Origin: a bacterium
Lineage (GTDB): Bacteria > UBA9089 > JASEIO01
DNA length: 63,204 nucleotides
Assembly (NCBI GenBank): GCA_030017475.1
Contig: JASEIO010000002.1
Location: 1-63,204, forward strand
Direction of reading: 5' to 3'
Of this stretch, positions 16,835 through 26,555 are shown one piece after another (position 1 is the first letter of the stretch; the number at the start of each line of letters is the position of its first letter). The notes under the pieces are model-generated. The model was not told where the DNA came from, did no database searches, and was given only the letters and a program-made list of their open reading frames with translations. A program made the translations under genes and the position numbers.

Positions 16835-18156
16835 TTGTCTTCTACCAATTTAATGGATGGGATATCCAGGATTGAGTTTATAGTTTCTACAAATCCAGGG
16901 AATGAGGTGTCTATACAGTCTACATCACTTACCTTAGTTTCTCCTTTGGCAAGTAATCCAGCAATAACAAGACTCATAGCTGTTCTATGATCTCCAAAGG
17001 ACTCAACCTCTCCCCCTTTAATAGGTCTTCCACCTTGAATTATCATCCCATCTTTTAGCTCCGAAATATCTGCCCCCATTTTCCTAAGCGAAGATACAAT
17101 GGCCGAAATTCGGTCAGTCTCTTTAACCCGAAGTTCCGAAGCACCTGTGATCTTTGTCACGCCATCCGCAAAACACGAGGCTACAGCTATAATAGGGATT
17201 TCATCAATCAATCTTGGGATCTCCTCATTCCCTATACTTACGCCACGGAGTCTACTTTCTTCTACGTAGATATCAGCTATTGGCTCACCACACTCCTCCC
17301 GTATCCCAACTATCTTTATATTTCCACCCATCTTCCGCAGTACATCTATTATTCCAGTCCTGGTCGGATTAATTCCAACATCCCTGAGCCAGAGTGAAGA
17401 ACCTGGAACAAGTGTGGCTAAAACAATTAAAAATGAGGCCGAAGAGATATCCCCAGCAACGGAAATTACCTCTCTTCCCTTTAAATAGGAAGGTCCTTGG
17501 ATAATTACCTTTAATCCATCCCTTTCCAAATTAACCCCCAGATACCGTAACATCCTCTCTGTATGATCACGGGATAGCATGCTCTCTGTAACAGAGGTTT
17601 CACCCCGTGCAAATAAACCAGCAAGCAAGATAGCTGATTTTACCTGAGCAGATGGCAGCTTAGTATGGTAACTAATCGGACGCAAGGCAGGATTCCCCTT
17701 TACAGTAATTGGAGGATAATTCCCATTGGCTCTTCCAAAAAGCGAAGCCCCCATTTTCTGTAATGGTTCAATTACCCTGCGCATGGGCCTCTTTCTTAAA
17801 GATTCGTCCCCTGTTAAAACTGCATAAAAGTCTTGTGCAGCCAATATCCCTAAAATCAACCTCATAGTGGTTCCAGAATTACCTACATCAATTATATCTT
17901 CAGGCTCCCCTAAACCATACAACCCTTTTCCATGAACAACCAGACTTTCTTCATCCCTTTTTGTCTCAATTCCTAAGGCATTAAATGCCTTCAAGGTATT
18001 AAGACAATCCAAGGCAAGGGATGCCCCCTTTATTAAAGTCGTACCTTCTACGAGGGATGAAAGCATAATTGCGCGATGGGTAATAGATTTATCCCCTGGA
18101 ATCTTAATCTCTCCTCGTAACGCGCTATATTCGGGTTTAACTAATAAAGATTTCAT
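16831..18156 (-). CDS. aroA: 3-phosphoshikimate 1-carboxyvinyltransferase (EPSP synthase)
   Basis: Sixth step of the shikimate pathway, transferring the enolpyruvyl group from PEP to shikimate 3-phosphate. Its 441 residues contain GDKSITHRAIMLSSL at 22-36, the GNSGTTMRLILG motif (about 92-103), SAQVKSAILLAGL, and ELRVKETDR near the C-terminal third. The full domain pair is intact. It overlaps the tyrA end by 20 bases and cmk by four, so tyrA-aroA-cmk form one coupled unit. Confidence 0.97.
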   Translation of the reverse strand: MKSLLVKPEYSALRGEIKIPGDKSITHRAIMLSSLVEGTTLIKGASLALDCLNTLKAFNALGIETKRDEESLVVHGKGLYGLGEPEDIIDVGNSGTTMRLILGILAAQDFYAVLTGDESLRKRPMRRVIEPLQKMGASLFGRANGNYPPITVKGNPALRPISYHTKLPSAQVKSAILLAGLFARGETSVTESMLSRDHTERMLRYLGVNLERDGLKVIIQGPSYLKGREVISVAGDISSASFLIVLATLVPGSSLWLRDVGINPTRTGIIDVLRKMGGNIKIVGIREECGEPIADIYVEESRLRGVSIGNEEIPRLIDEIPIIAVASCFADGVTKITGASELRVKETDRISAIVSSLRKMGADISELKDGMIIQGGRPIKGGEVESFGDHRTAMSLVIAGLLAKGETKVSDVDCIDTSFPGFVETINSILDIPSIKLVEDK

Positions 18157-18997
18157 CTATCTTCTCTCGCCACTTCTTTGCCCGGGAAAAACCTTCTGTT
18201 AATTGCTCCTTATCACCCCTTGCAATTAGTTGTTCAAAATTGGCTATGATTTCTCTATATTTAGAGAGTACCTTTACAATCACCTCTTTATTACTCAAAC
18301 ATATATCCCGCCAAAGAATAGGATCACTTTCTGCAATTCGGGTAGTATCTTTAAATCCCTTACCTAATAATAAAGGTACATCCTTATGTTTGCAGGTGCT
18401 TACTATCTCAACCAAGGATGAAGCTGCGATGTGTGGGAGATGGGAGGTTATTGCAAGAAGCAAATCATGCTCTTTTGGATCCATCTCTAAGACATGGGAT
18501 CCAATATTCTCCCATAGTGATATTATAACCTGTAGGGCATGCCTATCTGTTTTCCGTGTTGGGGTAAGAACCACAGTGGCATCTAAAAAAAGATCCTCCC
18601 GTGCTGCATCTATACCTCTTTTTTCTGAACCCGAAATGGGATGCCCTCCAACAAAATTTATTGGAAGAAGGTCCATCTCTTCTACAATCTTTTGCTTTGT
18701 TGATCCAACATCGGTTACTATACAACGGGACGGAAGTAAAGGGGAGATTTTAGGAATAATTTCAAATATAACACTTATTGGGGTAGCAACAACCACTATA
18801 TCAACATGCTTTACCCCCGCTGATGTATCAGTAGTTACCCAATCAACAGCACCTAATTCACAAGCCTTTTCAAGACTTTCTCTATTTCTTCCTATGCCTA
18901 TAATCTCCGAAGCAAACCCAGCTTTCTTTAATGCAAGTCCCAAAGACCCACCAATCAAACCTACTCCAATAATTGCCACCCTATCTATTTTCTCCAT
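18137..18997 (-). CDS. tyrA: Prephenate/arogenate dehydrogenase
   Basis: NAD(P)-dependent oxidation of prephenate or arogenate toward tyrosine. The N-terminal Rossmann domain begins VAIIGVGLIGGSLGLALKKAG. The catalytic region has VGGHPISGSEKRG (about 120-132), and the C-terminal helical dimerisation domain has HDLLLAITSHLPH. There is no ACT or chorismate mutase domain, so this is the simple monofunctional type. The ATG at 18997 is preferred over the adjacent upstream TTG. It follows the slipin gene by only a few bases. Confidence 0.95.
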   Translation of the reverse strand: MEKIDRVAIIGVGLIGGSLGLALKKAGFASEIIGIGRNRESLEKACELGAVDWVTTDTSAGVKHVDIVVVATPISVIFEIIPKISPLLPSRCIVTDVGSTKQKIVEEMDLLPINFVGGHPISGSEKRGIDAAREDLFLDATVVLTPTRKTDRHALQVIISLWENIGSHVLEMDPKEHDLLLAITSHLPHIAASSLVEIVSTCKHKDVPLLLGKGFKDTTRIAESDPILWRDICLSNKEVIVKVLSKYREIIANFEQLIARGDKEQLTEGFSRAKKWREKIDEIFIS

Positions 18998-19004
18998 CAA
19001 TCTC

Positions 19005-19751
19005 TCAAGTCCTATTTTTTATAAACGGTGAAAGCAAGTCAATGGGGACCGGGAATATCATAGTAGAATTCTTTTCTGTAGCTACTTCAGTCAGGGTTTG
19101 CAAGAATCTGAGTTGCACTGCTGTTGGAGTCCTACTTAGCATTTCTGCTGCCTGGCATAATTTCTCTGATGCCTGGGCTTCTCCTTCGGCATGAATTATC
19201 TTCGCCCTCCGTTCTCGCTCTGCCTCTGCCTGTTTTGCAATTGCCCTTTGCATCCCTTGGGGTAATTCTACATCCTTAATCTCTACCACACTTACCTTGA
19301 TCCCCCATGGATCAGTCTGCTCATCAATAATCTTCTGCAACTCGTGATTGATCTTTTCCCTTTCAGCCAACAATACATCAAGCTCTGCCTGTCCTAAAAC
19401 ACTCCGTAATGTAGTTTGGGCAATTTGAGAGGTGGCCGAGACATAATTGGCTACATTTACAACTGCATTGGTTGGTTCCATTACCCTAAAATAAACCACA
19501 GCATTCACCTTTATAGGGATATTATCACGGGTTATCACCTCTTGAGCAGGGACATCTAAGGTTATGGTCCGCAGTTCCACCTTTACCATCTTATCAATCC
19601 CGAATGGTAGAATAATAAATAAACCAGGTCCTTTTGCTCCAATCAACCTTCCCAATCTAAAGATTACCCCCCTTTCATATTCCTTAACGATCTTTATCAT
19701 TTGTGAACCAAGAAAGAAAAGCACTGCAAGTATAGTTATTAGATATGTCAT
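19005..19751 (-). CDS. Slipin (stomatin-like SPFH protein)
   Basis: A 248-residue membrane-anchored SPFH protein. It has an N-terminal hydrophobic hairpin (about 2-15), then [25 protein letters not shown], the SPFH core with [20 protein letters not shown], and an Ala/Glu-rich helix ([22 protein letters not shown]). It forms ring-like oligomers at the membrane. The NfeD protein encoded just upstream is the classical partner; in archaea the NfeD protease cleaves the stomatin C-terminus. The pair sits inside an aromatic amino acid operon (pheA before, tyrA after), an unusual but clear arrangement. Confidence 0.93.
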   Translation of the reverse strand: MTYLITILAVLFFLGSQMIKIVKEYERGVIFRLGRLIGAKGPGLFIILPFGIDKMVKVELRTITLDVPAQEVITRDNIPIKVNAVVYFRVMEPTNAVVNVANYVSATSQIAQTTLRSVLGQAELDVLLAEREKINHELQKIIDEQTDPWGIKVSVVEIKDVELPQGMQRAIAKQAEAERERRAKIIHAEGEAQASEKLCQAAEMLSRTPTAVQLRFLQTLTEVATEKNSTMIFPVPIDLLSPFIKNRT

Positions 19752-19768
19752 ACAAGTACCTCCTTTTT

Positions 19769-21037
19769 TTATTCCTTTACCTTCTCTACATAAACCTTGT
19801 TACCCTTATATTCCAATATCTTCACTCTATCGTCCTTCTTTATCACCTCCCCTAAATTAATTGCATTCCAATATTCCCCTTGACAATAAATTATCCCTTT
19901 CTTCTCAAAGTCTTCCTTGGCATAACCTATTTGACCAATCATTCCCCTTATACCTGTAGCCACCTCTCTTCTTTGAGCCTTTAAGGCAAGAGATATAGCA
20001 AATGCAGAGAAAAGGACTGTGATTATACTCACGGAAATTATGAGTTTTGCTGAGATAGAAAAGATCTGTGTTTTTACATCTATCAACATAAAAGAGCCTA
20101 AGGTAAAGGAGACTATTCCACCAAGGGTTAATATTCCATGACTTGGTATCTTAAAATCTAAGATAAGTAAGATTATTCCTAATAATATTAGTAATAATCC
20201 AGCGATATTTATGGGTAAGGATTGAAAGGAAAAAAAGGCCAAGATTAAGGAGATGCCACCAAATACCCCAGCAAATCCAATACCAGGATTCATAAATTCA
20301 TAGATCAGACCATAGATACCCAATATGAGTAAGATATAAGCAATATTAGGATCAGATATAGTTTGGAGAAATTGACGCCTTACATTCATCTTAATAAACC
20401 TTAGCTCTTTGTCTTTAGTATGCAAAATCTTATCCTTAACTTTTCGCCCATCAAGCTTTTCTAATAGGTCCTGCAAATCGCTTGCAATAAAATCAATAAC
20501 ATGTAACTTCTGAGCCTCATCTGCACCGATAGACACACTTTCTCTTACACATCTTTCAGCCCATCGCATGTTTCGACCTCTTTTTTTACAGATCTCTTTT
20601 ATAAACGCTACGGTGTCATTAACCACCTTTTTCTCTGCATGCTCATCCATCCTCATACCCATTGCCACTGGATGCGCAGCACCGATATTTGTTGTAGGAG
20701 CCATAACTGCAAAATCTGCGGCCATAGTTATAAAAACCCCAGCTGATGCTGCTCTGCCACCTTCTGGAGATACATAAACGACTATAGGAATCTTCGACTG
20801 GAAGAACCTTTTAACAATCGACCTCATAGATTGTTCTAAACCACCCGGTGTATCAAGCTGAATAATAAGTAATTCTGCATTTTCCTCTTCAGATTGGGTA
20901 ATAGCTGAATCAACGAAACTAACTGTGATTGGAGTTATAACCCCTTCTACCTTTATAACATTTATAACCCTATCCTCTTTTGCCTGAAGTAGAGTAGTTA
21001 ATAATATCACCGTAAAGATTGCAAGTCTTTTACCCAT
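19769..21037 (-). CDS. NfeD-family long form, ClpP-like membrane serine protease
   Basis: About 422 residues. There is an N-terminal signal or anchor ([21 protein letters not shown]), then a ClpP-class protease domain (about 28-225) with [25 protein letters not shown] (nucleophile Ser region) and TNIGAAHPV. Four or so membrane helices span 238-350, and a soluble NfeD OB-fold closes the protein ([25 protein letters not shown]). Its partner is the slipin gene 17 bases downstream. The start at 21037 avoids overlap with the pheA frame. The role is presumed membrane-protein quality control. Confidence 0.92.
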   Translation of the reverse strand: MGKRLAIFTVILLTTLLQAKEDRVINVIKVEGVITPITVSFVDSAITQSEEENAELLIIQLDTPGGLEQSMRSIVKRFFQSKIPIVVYVSPEGGRAASAGVFITMAADFAVMAPTTNIGAAHPVAMGMRMDEHAEKKVVNDTVAFIKEICKKRGRNMRWAERCVRESVSIGADEAQKLHVIDFIASDLQDLLEKLDGRKVKDKILHTKDKELRFIKMNVRRQFLQTISDPNIAYILLILGIYGLIYEFMNPGIGFAGVFGGISLILAFFSFQSLPINIAGLLLILLGIILLILDFKIPSHGILTLGGIVSFTLGSFMLIDVKTQIFSISAKLIISVSIITVLFSAFAISLALKAQRREVATGIRGMIGQIGYAKEDFEKKGIIYCQGEYWNAINLGEVIKKDDRVKILEYKGNKVYVEKVKE

Positions 21038-21045
21038 TCCCAAAC

Positions 21046-22107
21046 TTAACCATCCTTTGGATATGATCCCAATACCTTTAAAAAAAGGCACCTCTCTTCT
21101 AAGTCCTTCAATGCCTCCTTTACGTTTTTATCTTTAATATGACCCTGGAGATCTAAAAAAAATACATATTCGAAAGGCTGCCTTTTTGATGGACGGGATT
21201 CAATCTTAGTAAGATTGACCCCATGGCGTGCAAAAGGTTCTAACATCGAATATAAGGCCCCAACCCTATCCTTTACAGAAAAAAGGATGGATGTTTTATC
21301 ATTCGAGGTTTTTTCGGATATATCTTTCCCAATCACTAAAAAGCGAGTTATATTCTTAGGGTTATCTTCAATCCCCTTGGCAATTATTTTCAATCCATAT
21401 ATCTCTGCAGCCAATGTAGAGGCAATTGCTGCTCCATTCTTCTTTTTAGCCGCCATTTTTGCCCCTTCAGAGGTACTTGATACCTCAATACACGGAACTC
21501 CTTTCAAATTACTTTCCAGCCAACCTTTGGTCTGGGAAAAGGCATGAGGATGGGAATAGATTTCAGTAATCTTCGAAAGTTCTGTATTAGAAAGTAGACT
21601 ATGAGAAACCTCTAATAGGATTTCTGAATAGATCTTAAGATCTGAATCAATAAACATATCCAAGGTGTGGGTAACTGCTCCTTCAGTAGAAGACTCTACA
21701 GGAACTACTCCATAATTAGCCCTTCCCTTTTCTACCTCTATAAAAACATCTTGAATACTCCTTTTTGGAACAAACTCAGGTTGTGAACCAAATCTCTCCT
21801 TGGCAGCCAAATGAGTAAAGGTTGCCTCAGGACCTAAATAGGCAACCTTTAAAGGCGCCTCTGCAAACAAACAGGCAGACATAATCTCTCTATATACTGG
21901 AATTATCCCTGAGTGTGGAAAAGGACCTCTGGCTTTTTCTAAAAGTCTCTTATACACCTCTTTTTCACGTGGAGGGTTATATGTAGCCAAACCTTTTTTG
22001 CGTTTTGCCTCTTTAATCTTTAAAACAACCTCTACCCGCTTATTCAAAAGGGAAAGTATCTCCTCATCAATTCTATCTATTTCGTCTCTCAATTCCTTTA
22101 AACCCAT
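21046..22107 (-). CDS. pheA: Bifunctional chorismate mutase/prephenate dehydratase
   Basis: P-protein of 353 residues making phenylpyruvate from chorismate. The chorismate mutase helices are at about 1-85 (LRDEIDRIDEEILSLLNKRVEV). The prephenate dehydratase is at about 93-270 with VAYLGPEATFTHLAA, VVPVESSTEGAVTHTLD and NITRFLVIG. The C-terminal ACT domain (about 280-350) has ESRPSKRQPFEYVFFLD, the phenylalanine feedback site. Feedback inhibition by Phe is therefore likely. It heads the pheA-NfeD-slipin-tyrA-aroA-cmk series. Confidence 0.97.
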   Translation of the reverse strand: MGLKELRDEIDRIDEEILSLLNKRVEVVLKIKEAKRKKGLATYNPPREKEVYKRLLEKARGPFPHSGIIPVYREIMSACLFAEAPLKVAYLGPEATFTHLAAKERFGSQPEFVPKRSIQDVFIEVEKGRANYGVVPVESSTEGAVTHTLDMFIDSDLKIYSEILLEVSHSLLSNTELSKITEIYSHPHAFSQTKGWLESNLKGVPCIEVSSTSEGAKMAAKKKNGAAIASTLAAEIYGLKIIAKGIEDNPKNITRFLVIGKDISEKTSNDKTSILFSVKDRVGALYSMLEPFARHGVNLTKIESRPSKRQPFEYVFFLDLQGHIKDKNVKEALKDLEERCLFLKVLGSYPKDG

Positions 22108-22125
22108 CTTCCCTCCTATTTCAAG

Positions 22126-23037
22126 TTAATAGGATCTATTTATAATTTTATATTCTACCCTGTTTATATCTCTGTGTTTTACCATCAAATTTACCTTTTG
22201 TGCCCTCTCTTTTATAAAACGGGCCAAACTGTTGACTATGGTTACCGACCTATGTGTCCCTCCAGTACAACCAATAGCTATAGTAAGGTAGGATTTCCCT
22301 TCCTCAATATACTGAGGGATAAGAAATTCAATTAGATTTAAAAATCTATCCATAAATCTTTGAGTAAGTTCATTATCCATTACATAATCAACTACCTTCT
22401 TATCTTCACCATTTAAGGATCTTAAATCATCTATATAATGAGGATTGGGAAGGAATCTTACATCAAAAACAAGATCGGCATCCTTAGGAATTCCATATTT
22501 ATATCCAAAGGATAATATAGTAAGGGTCATCTTTTCCTTAGATAGATCCACAAAATGTTCTTTTAAGGCATCTCTAAGCTGACGAGGGGTGAGGCTTGAT
22601 GTGTCTATTATTAAATCTGCCCTTTCTCTTATCTCTGTTAATCTTCTCCGCTCCAGTCCTATAGCCTCTTCTAAGGAGATATTAGATGAAGACAATGGAT
22701 GTCTTCTTCTTGTTTCTATAAAACGTTTAAGCAACACCTCCTCAGATGCCTCTAAAAATAAGATTCTATATTCAATTCCACTTTGAGAAAGGGTTGACAA
22801 GGAATTAAATAGTTCATTAAAAAACCCACCTCCTCTTATATCAATAACCAAGGCAATTTCTGTACCCTTTTGCTTTGATTTAAAAATGAGTTCAGAAAAT
22901 TCAGGAATTAATATGGGAGGTAGATTATCAACACAGAAAAAGCCAATGTCTTCAAAATATCTAACAGCTTGTGATTTTCCAGCTCCAGATAAACCAGTAA
23001 TAATAACAAATCTAACCTTTCTCTTTCTCATTTCCAC
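22126..23037 (-). CDS. rapZ: RapZ/YvcJ-family nucleotide-binding protein
   Basis: A 303-residue protein with Walker A ITGLSGAGKSQAVRYFEDIG at residues 14-33, DNLPP.LIPEF next, and the C-terminal signature IAIGCTGGTHRSV (about 255). RapZ in enterobacteria is an RNA adaptor controlling glucosamine-6-phosphate synthase; YvcJ in Bacillus affects competence. Which role applies here is unknown. The start overlaps the hprK end by 26 bases, linking it to the regulatory PTS genes. Confidence 0.95.
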   Translation of the reverse strand: MEMRKRKVRFVIITGLSGAGKSQAVRYFEDIGFFCVDNLPPILIPEFSELIFKSKQKGTEIALVIDIRGGGFFNELFNSLSTLSQSGIEYRILFLEASEEVLLKRFIETRRRHPLSSSNISLEEAIGLERRRLTEIRERADLIIDTSSLTPRQLRDALKEHFVDLSKEKMTLTILSFGYKYGIPKDADLVFDVRFLPNPHYIDDLRSLNGEDKKVVDYVMDNELTQRFMDRFLNLIEFLIPQYIEEGKSYLTIAIGCTGGTHRSVTIVNSLARFIKERAQKVNLMVKHRDINRVEYKIINRSY

Positions 23038-23965
23038 CCACTTTCATCCATTTCAATAATCTTCTATTCAGTTCTTTTGCTGAATGATATCCCATCTTTT
23101 TTAATCTATGATTCATAGCTGCTATCTCAGTAATAACTGCAATATTCCTTCCAGGTCTAACAGGAATCGATACCTGAGGGATCTTAACATCTAAGATTTC
23201 GAACTCAGAGTCCTTTAATCCTAATCTGTCGTATTCCTTACTACTGTTCCATTCTTCTAAATTTATTACCAAATCAATCTCCTTTGAATCACAAATAGAT
23301 GAGACCCCAAATAGATCTTCAATTGATATAACTCCTAATCCCCTAACCTCCATATGATGTTTGATTAATTCCGAAGATGTCCCTATTAATTTATTATCAG
23401 AGGTTTTTTTAATATCCACAATATCATCTGCTACCACCCTATGTCCCCTTTCTAAGAGCTCTAAGGCACATTCTGACTTTCCTATCCCTGACTCTCCAAG
23501 GAGTAAAGTCCCAACACCATAAACATCAACAAGACCTGCATGCATGGTGGTTGTTGGAGCGAATCTATCTTCTAAATAATGATGGAGTTTACTAATTAAC
23601 CGAGTTGTTATGAGTGGAGAACGCAACAGAACCGTTCCACTTTTCTTAGCCAATTCGATCAACTCTGGAAAAGGCTTTTGACCTCTGGCAATTATTAAAC
23701 AAGGAATCTTATAGCTAAACATCTTAGAGAATATTTTACTTCGTTCTTCAACAGAAAGCCCTCTTAAATACGACATCTCAGTCTTTCCAAATACCTGAAT
23801 CCTTTTATATGCAAAATAGTTCCAATATCCAGCTAAGGCTAATTGGGGTCTATTAACATCCGTAGTCGCAACCTTTCTTTCTAACCCTTTTCCCCCAGAA
23901 ATAATGCGTAGTTTTAACCCATGAGTTTTATCATTTAATATTTCATTTATTGAAATATTACCCAT
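23012..23965 (-). CDS. hprK: HPr kinase/phosphorylase
   Basis: Phosphorylates and dephosphorylates the regulatory serine of HPr. Of its 317 residues, the N-terminal domain is at about 1-130. The kinase domain has the P-loop LLLGESGIGKSECALELLERGH (starting about 152) and the HprK signature EVRGLGVISIEDLFGV (about 206). The matching HPr at 57993 has the target serine. HprK lies between ptsN and rapZ, where proteobacterial clusters may also carry it. This supports a PTS used for regulation, not sugar uptake, as no sugar permease is visible. Confidence 0.96.
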   Translation of the reverse strand: MGNISINEILNDKTHGLKLRIISGGKGLERKVATTDVNRPQLALAGYWNYFAYKRIQVFGKTEMSYLRGLSVEERSKIFSKMFSYKIPCLIIARGQKPFPELIELAKKSGTVLLRSPLITTRLISKLHHYLEDRFAPTTTMHAGLVDVYGVGTLLLGESGIGKSECALELLERGHRVVADDIVDIKKTSDNKLIGTSSELIKHHMEVRGLGVISIEDLFGVSSICDSKEIDLVINLEEWNSSKEYDRLGLKDSEFEILDVKIPQVSIPVRPGRNIAVITEIAAMNHRLKKMGYHSAKELNRRLLKWMKVGGNEKEKG

Positions 23966-23982
23966 CCCTTCATTAACCTCTC

Positions 23983-24002
23983 GTTTTGGTCATTAGAATT
24001 TT
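23983..24002. repeat. Dispersed repeat family B, short copy
   Basis: The 20-base sequence GTTTTGGTCATTAGAATTTT just upstream of hprK matches the cores at 41834-41856 and 52454-52477. All three are intergenic. Confidence 0.45.
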
Positions 24003-24012
24003 CTGTGCTCTG

Positions 24013-24480
24013 TCATAGGTACTCCTCATCTTCTTTTTCAATTAACTCTAAAACGCGGGAGGGGCTATCAGCCTTCTTAAGCAATTCTCGAAAATATCTG
24101 TTCTTCAGGAGTCTTGAAATCTTCGCTAAAATCTTTATATGGGCACCACTCCTCCCATGCTCTGGAACTAATAACAAAAATATAAGATATACAGGCTCTC
24201 CATCTAAGGCATTAAAGTCAACACCTTCTTTTGACCGGCCAAAACATGCAACGATACTCTTTACCTCTTTTGACTTAGCGTGAGGAATAGCAATTCCATT
24301 TCCAACCCCTGTCGAGATTAATTCTTCCCGAGCAATAAGTACCCTCATCGCCTCTTCTTTATTTAAAACCTTCCCAGCTTTCACAAGTAGATCAACTAGC
24401 TCATTAAGTACTCCAATTTTATCCTTTGCCTTTAAGTCCACATTGATCAAATCTTTACTTAAAATATCAACCAATCTCAT
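24013..24480 (-). CDS. ptsN: PTS IIA-Ntr-type regulatory protein
   Basis: A 155-residue EIIA domain of the nitrogen/fructose class. The phosphorylated histidine is in GIAIPHAKS (His67), and PEHGRSGAHIKILAKISRLL follows. There is no IIB or IIC domain, so it is a regulatory EIIA that receives phosphate from HPr. The neighbours are hpf upstream and hprK downstream, like the proteobacterial lptB-rpoN-hpf-ptsN-rapZ cluster but without rpoN. Targets could include K+ transport or other enzymes; none can be named from the sequence. Confidence 0.95.
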   Translation of the reverse strand: MRLVDILSKDLINVDLKAKDKIGVLNELVDLLVKAGKVLNKEEAMRVLIAREELISTGVGNGIAIPHAKSKEVKSIVACFGRSKEGVDFNALDGEPVYLIFLLLVPEHGRSGAHIKILAKISRLLKNRYFRELLKKADSPSRVLELIEKEDEEYL

Positions 24481-24559
24481 CTACACCTCCAGAACAAATT
24501 CGAGCGAAGCTCGTTACCAAGGAATTCTGTAAAAATTCTTTGGATTTTTGTGTGATTCC

Positions 24560-25075
24560 TTAGGGTTCAATCAATCCAAAGTTACCAGCCTTCCTTTTGT
24601 AAATTACGTTTATCTTGGCAGTCTCTGAATTTTCAAATACTATAAAATTCCGATTCAACAAATCCATTTGCATCACTACTTCTTCAATAGACATAGGCTT
24701 AATAACAATCTTCCTTGTCTTTATTATTGTTGGGTGTTCCACCTTTTCAAGAGAGATAATTTTTTCTACACCTCTCCTATACCTTTTTTTTCGAGATCTA
24801 AATTTCTCCTTATATCTCTTTAATTGCCTTTCTATCTTATCCACTACCTGGTCAATAGAGGCATACATGTCCGTTGTCTCTTTTTCTGCTTGAATAGAAA
24901 ACCTATCGCCAATTAGCTTCACTTCTGCTTTGTGTCTCGATTTTTCAATATCTAAAGTTATTTGAACATCCTTTATCTTTGGAAAATATTTAACAACCTT
25001 TTTTAACTTCTTCTCTGCATAGTCTTGTAAAGAAGGAGTTACCTCCATATGGCGTGAAGTGAGATTAATTTTCAT
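24560..25075 (-). CDS. hpf: Long-form ribosome hibernation promoting factor
   Basis: A 171-residue long HPF, which dimerises 70S ribosomes into inactive 100S particles. The N-terminal S30AE domain (about 1-100) begins MKINLTSRHMEVTPSLQDYAEKK. A charged basic linker (RSRKKRYRRG) follows, then the C-terminal dimerisation domain (about 113-171) with EEVVMQMDLLNRNFIVFEN and INVIYKR.GNFGLIEP. The long form is typical of non-enteric bacteria. It lies between lptB and ptsN. A small hairpin-prone stretch, with no gene, separates it from ptsN. Confidence 0.96.
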   Translation of the reverse strand: MKINLTSRHMEVTPSLQDYAEKKLKKVVKYFPKIKDVQITLDIEKSRHKAEVKLIGDRFSIQAEKETTDMYASIDQVVDKIERQLKRYKEKFRSRKKRYRRGVEKIISLEKVEHPTIIKTRKIVIKPMSIEEVVMQMDLLNRNFIVFENSETAKINVIYKRKAGNFGLIEP

Positions 25076-25108
25076 ATTACCCCCTAAAGAACATTCTGTA
25101 ATTATGAA

Positions 25109-25846
25109 TTAATTAAGAGTTTGTCCAAGGGTGAATTTCTCTCCTAAATAGATCTTCCTTGCCTTTTCATCTTTGACTAAAACATCTGATGTTCCAGAAA
25201 TAAGGATCTCTCCCTGATACATAATATAGGCCCTGTCAGTTATCTCTAATGTCTCTCGAACTTGATGATCTGTAATTAAAATCCCTAATCCTTTTTCTCT
25301 AAGTTTTATAATGATTTCTTGAATATCAAGAACAGTAATTGGATCAACTCCTAAGAATGGTTCGTCTAAAAGCATAAAGCGAGGAGAGGTAATTAAAGCC
25401 CTGGCGATTTCTGTCCGTCTTCTTTCTCCTCCAGATAAGGTATAGGCTTTCTGTTTGGCTAAATACGAGATATTTAATTCCCGAAGTAAAGAGTTTAATT
25501 TACGACTCCTCTCTTCTTTAGTTAATTCCATGGTTTCTAAAATTGCCAATATATTTTCTTCCACAGTAAGCCGCTGGAATACACTAGGCTCTTGAGAAAG
25601 ATAGCCAATACCGGCACGCGCTCGTTTGTACATTGGCAAATCTGTGATATCCTTTTCCCCAAGTAAAACACGTCCCTTATTTGGGGAGATTAAACCAACT
25701 ATCATATAGAAGGTAGTTGTTTTTCCAGCACCATTTGGTCCTAACAAACCTACAATTTCTCCTTGACGAAGCGCGAGATCTGCTTTGTTTACCACAACTC
25801 TGGTCTTATACCTCTTTACTAACCCTTCTGTTCTTAAAACAACCAT
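25109..25846 (-). CDS. lptB: LPS export ABC ATPase LptB
   Basis: ATPase of the LptB2FGC transporter that lifts lipopolysaccharide from the inner membrane. Its 245 residues have Walker [15 protein letters not shown] (about 34), the Q-loop [12 protein letters not shown], signature [15 protein letters not shown], Walker [14 protein letters not shown], and the H-loop [10 protein letters not shown]. The PSVFQ and [10 protein letters not shown] segments are typical of LptB. The ATG at 25846 has AGGAG five bases upstream. LptF and LptG are not in the window. Confidence 0.96.
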   Translation of the reverse strand: MVVLRTEGLVKRYKTRVVVNKADLALRQGEIVGLLGPNGAGKTTTFYMIVGLISPNKGRVLLGEKDITDLPMYKRARAGIGYLSQEPSVFQRLTVEENILAILETMELTKEERSRKLNSLLRELNISYLAKQKAYTLSGGERRRTEIARALITSPRFMLLDEPFLGVDPITVLDIQEIIIKLREKGLGILITDHQVRETLEITDRAYIMYQGEILISGTSDVLVKDEKARKIYLGEKFTLGQTLN

Positions 25847-25886
25847 TCTTTCTCCTCTCAAGAGGCATTAGTCTTTAGAATTGGTA

Positions 25887-26543
25887 TTATCTCTCCTCTT
25901 CCTTTGGAGTGATTGTTGCTTTTACATTTCCAACAACCTCCATCTTCACCTCTTCAGGATAATATATTATCTTATCTCCAGAAAACCTATTTCCCTCTTT
26001 AGTGACTTCTACTTCTGGATTACAGGTTAAAATCACCTTTTTCCCAATCTCCAAATATTCTGAAACCCCACAACGTAAAGACATATCTTCTTTAAGGATC
26101 ACAACCTCACCTGTTGCTATACACCTTTTATCCCGATTGAACCTCTCCATCTTTTTGGAAGTAACAACCAAATTATCTTTTGGGACTACTAAGCGAGGTG
26201 AGTCTGTAACTGCAACATATTCCCGCTCTCTGAAATATTCAAGATGCCCACCAGTAATCACTAAGTCCGATTCCTTATCTCGAATCGAAACATTTCCATC
26301 TGCAATGATTTTCGTAAATTCACCCAATTTACCGTAAGCTCTGATTTCCTCTGCTGCAATCTCAGTTTTTCCAGAAGTTGCCACTACTCGCCCAGTCAAT
26401 ATAGTTACTTCTCGTTTCTTGTCCAAGATAGCGTTATCCGCTGTAATAACAATTGATTCCTTTACAGTTAGTTCTTTCTCTTCCCCTAAAACCCCGAAAA
26501 CCAGTAAAGCCACTAGTATAATTGAGATATAAAATACTCGCAT
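25887..26543 (-). CDS. lptA: Periplasmic LPS bridge protein LptA (OstA-like)
   Basis: A 218-residue exported protein with a signal peptide (MRVFYISIILVALLVFGVLG), followed by OstA-type beta-jellyroll repeats such as ITADNAILDKKREVTILTG and ADGNVSIRDKESDLVITGG. LptA polymerises into the periplasmic bridge between LptC and LptD. It lies between lptC and lptB, with short gaps, as in the usual operon. Slightly longer than the E. coli protein (185), as common outside proteobacteria. Confidence 0.9.
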   Translation of the reverse strand: MRVFYISIILVALLVFGVLGEEKELTVKESIVITADNAILDKKREVTILTGRVVATSGKTEIAAEEIRAYGKLGEFTKIIADGNVSIRDKESDLVITGGHLEYFREREYVAVTDSPRLVVPKDNLVVTSKKMERFNRDKRCIATGEVVILKEDMSLRCGVSEYLEIGKKVILTCNPEVEVTKEGNRFSGDKIIYYPEEVKMEVVGNVKATITPKEEER

Positions 26544-26555
26544 TTCATCCTTTCT

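Noticed and set aside
18240-19031. A 263-residue plus-strand frame
   Set aside because: It is exactly antisense to tyrA, whose motifs are complete. It has no recognisable domain.
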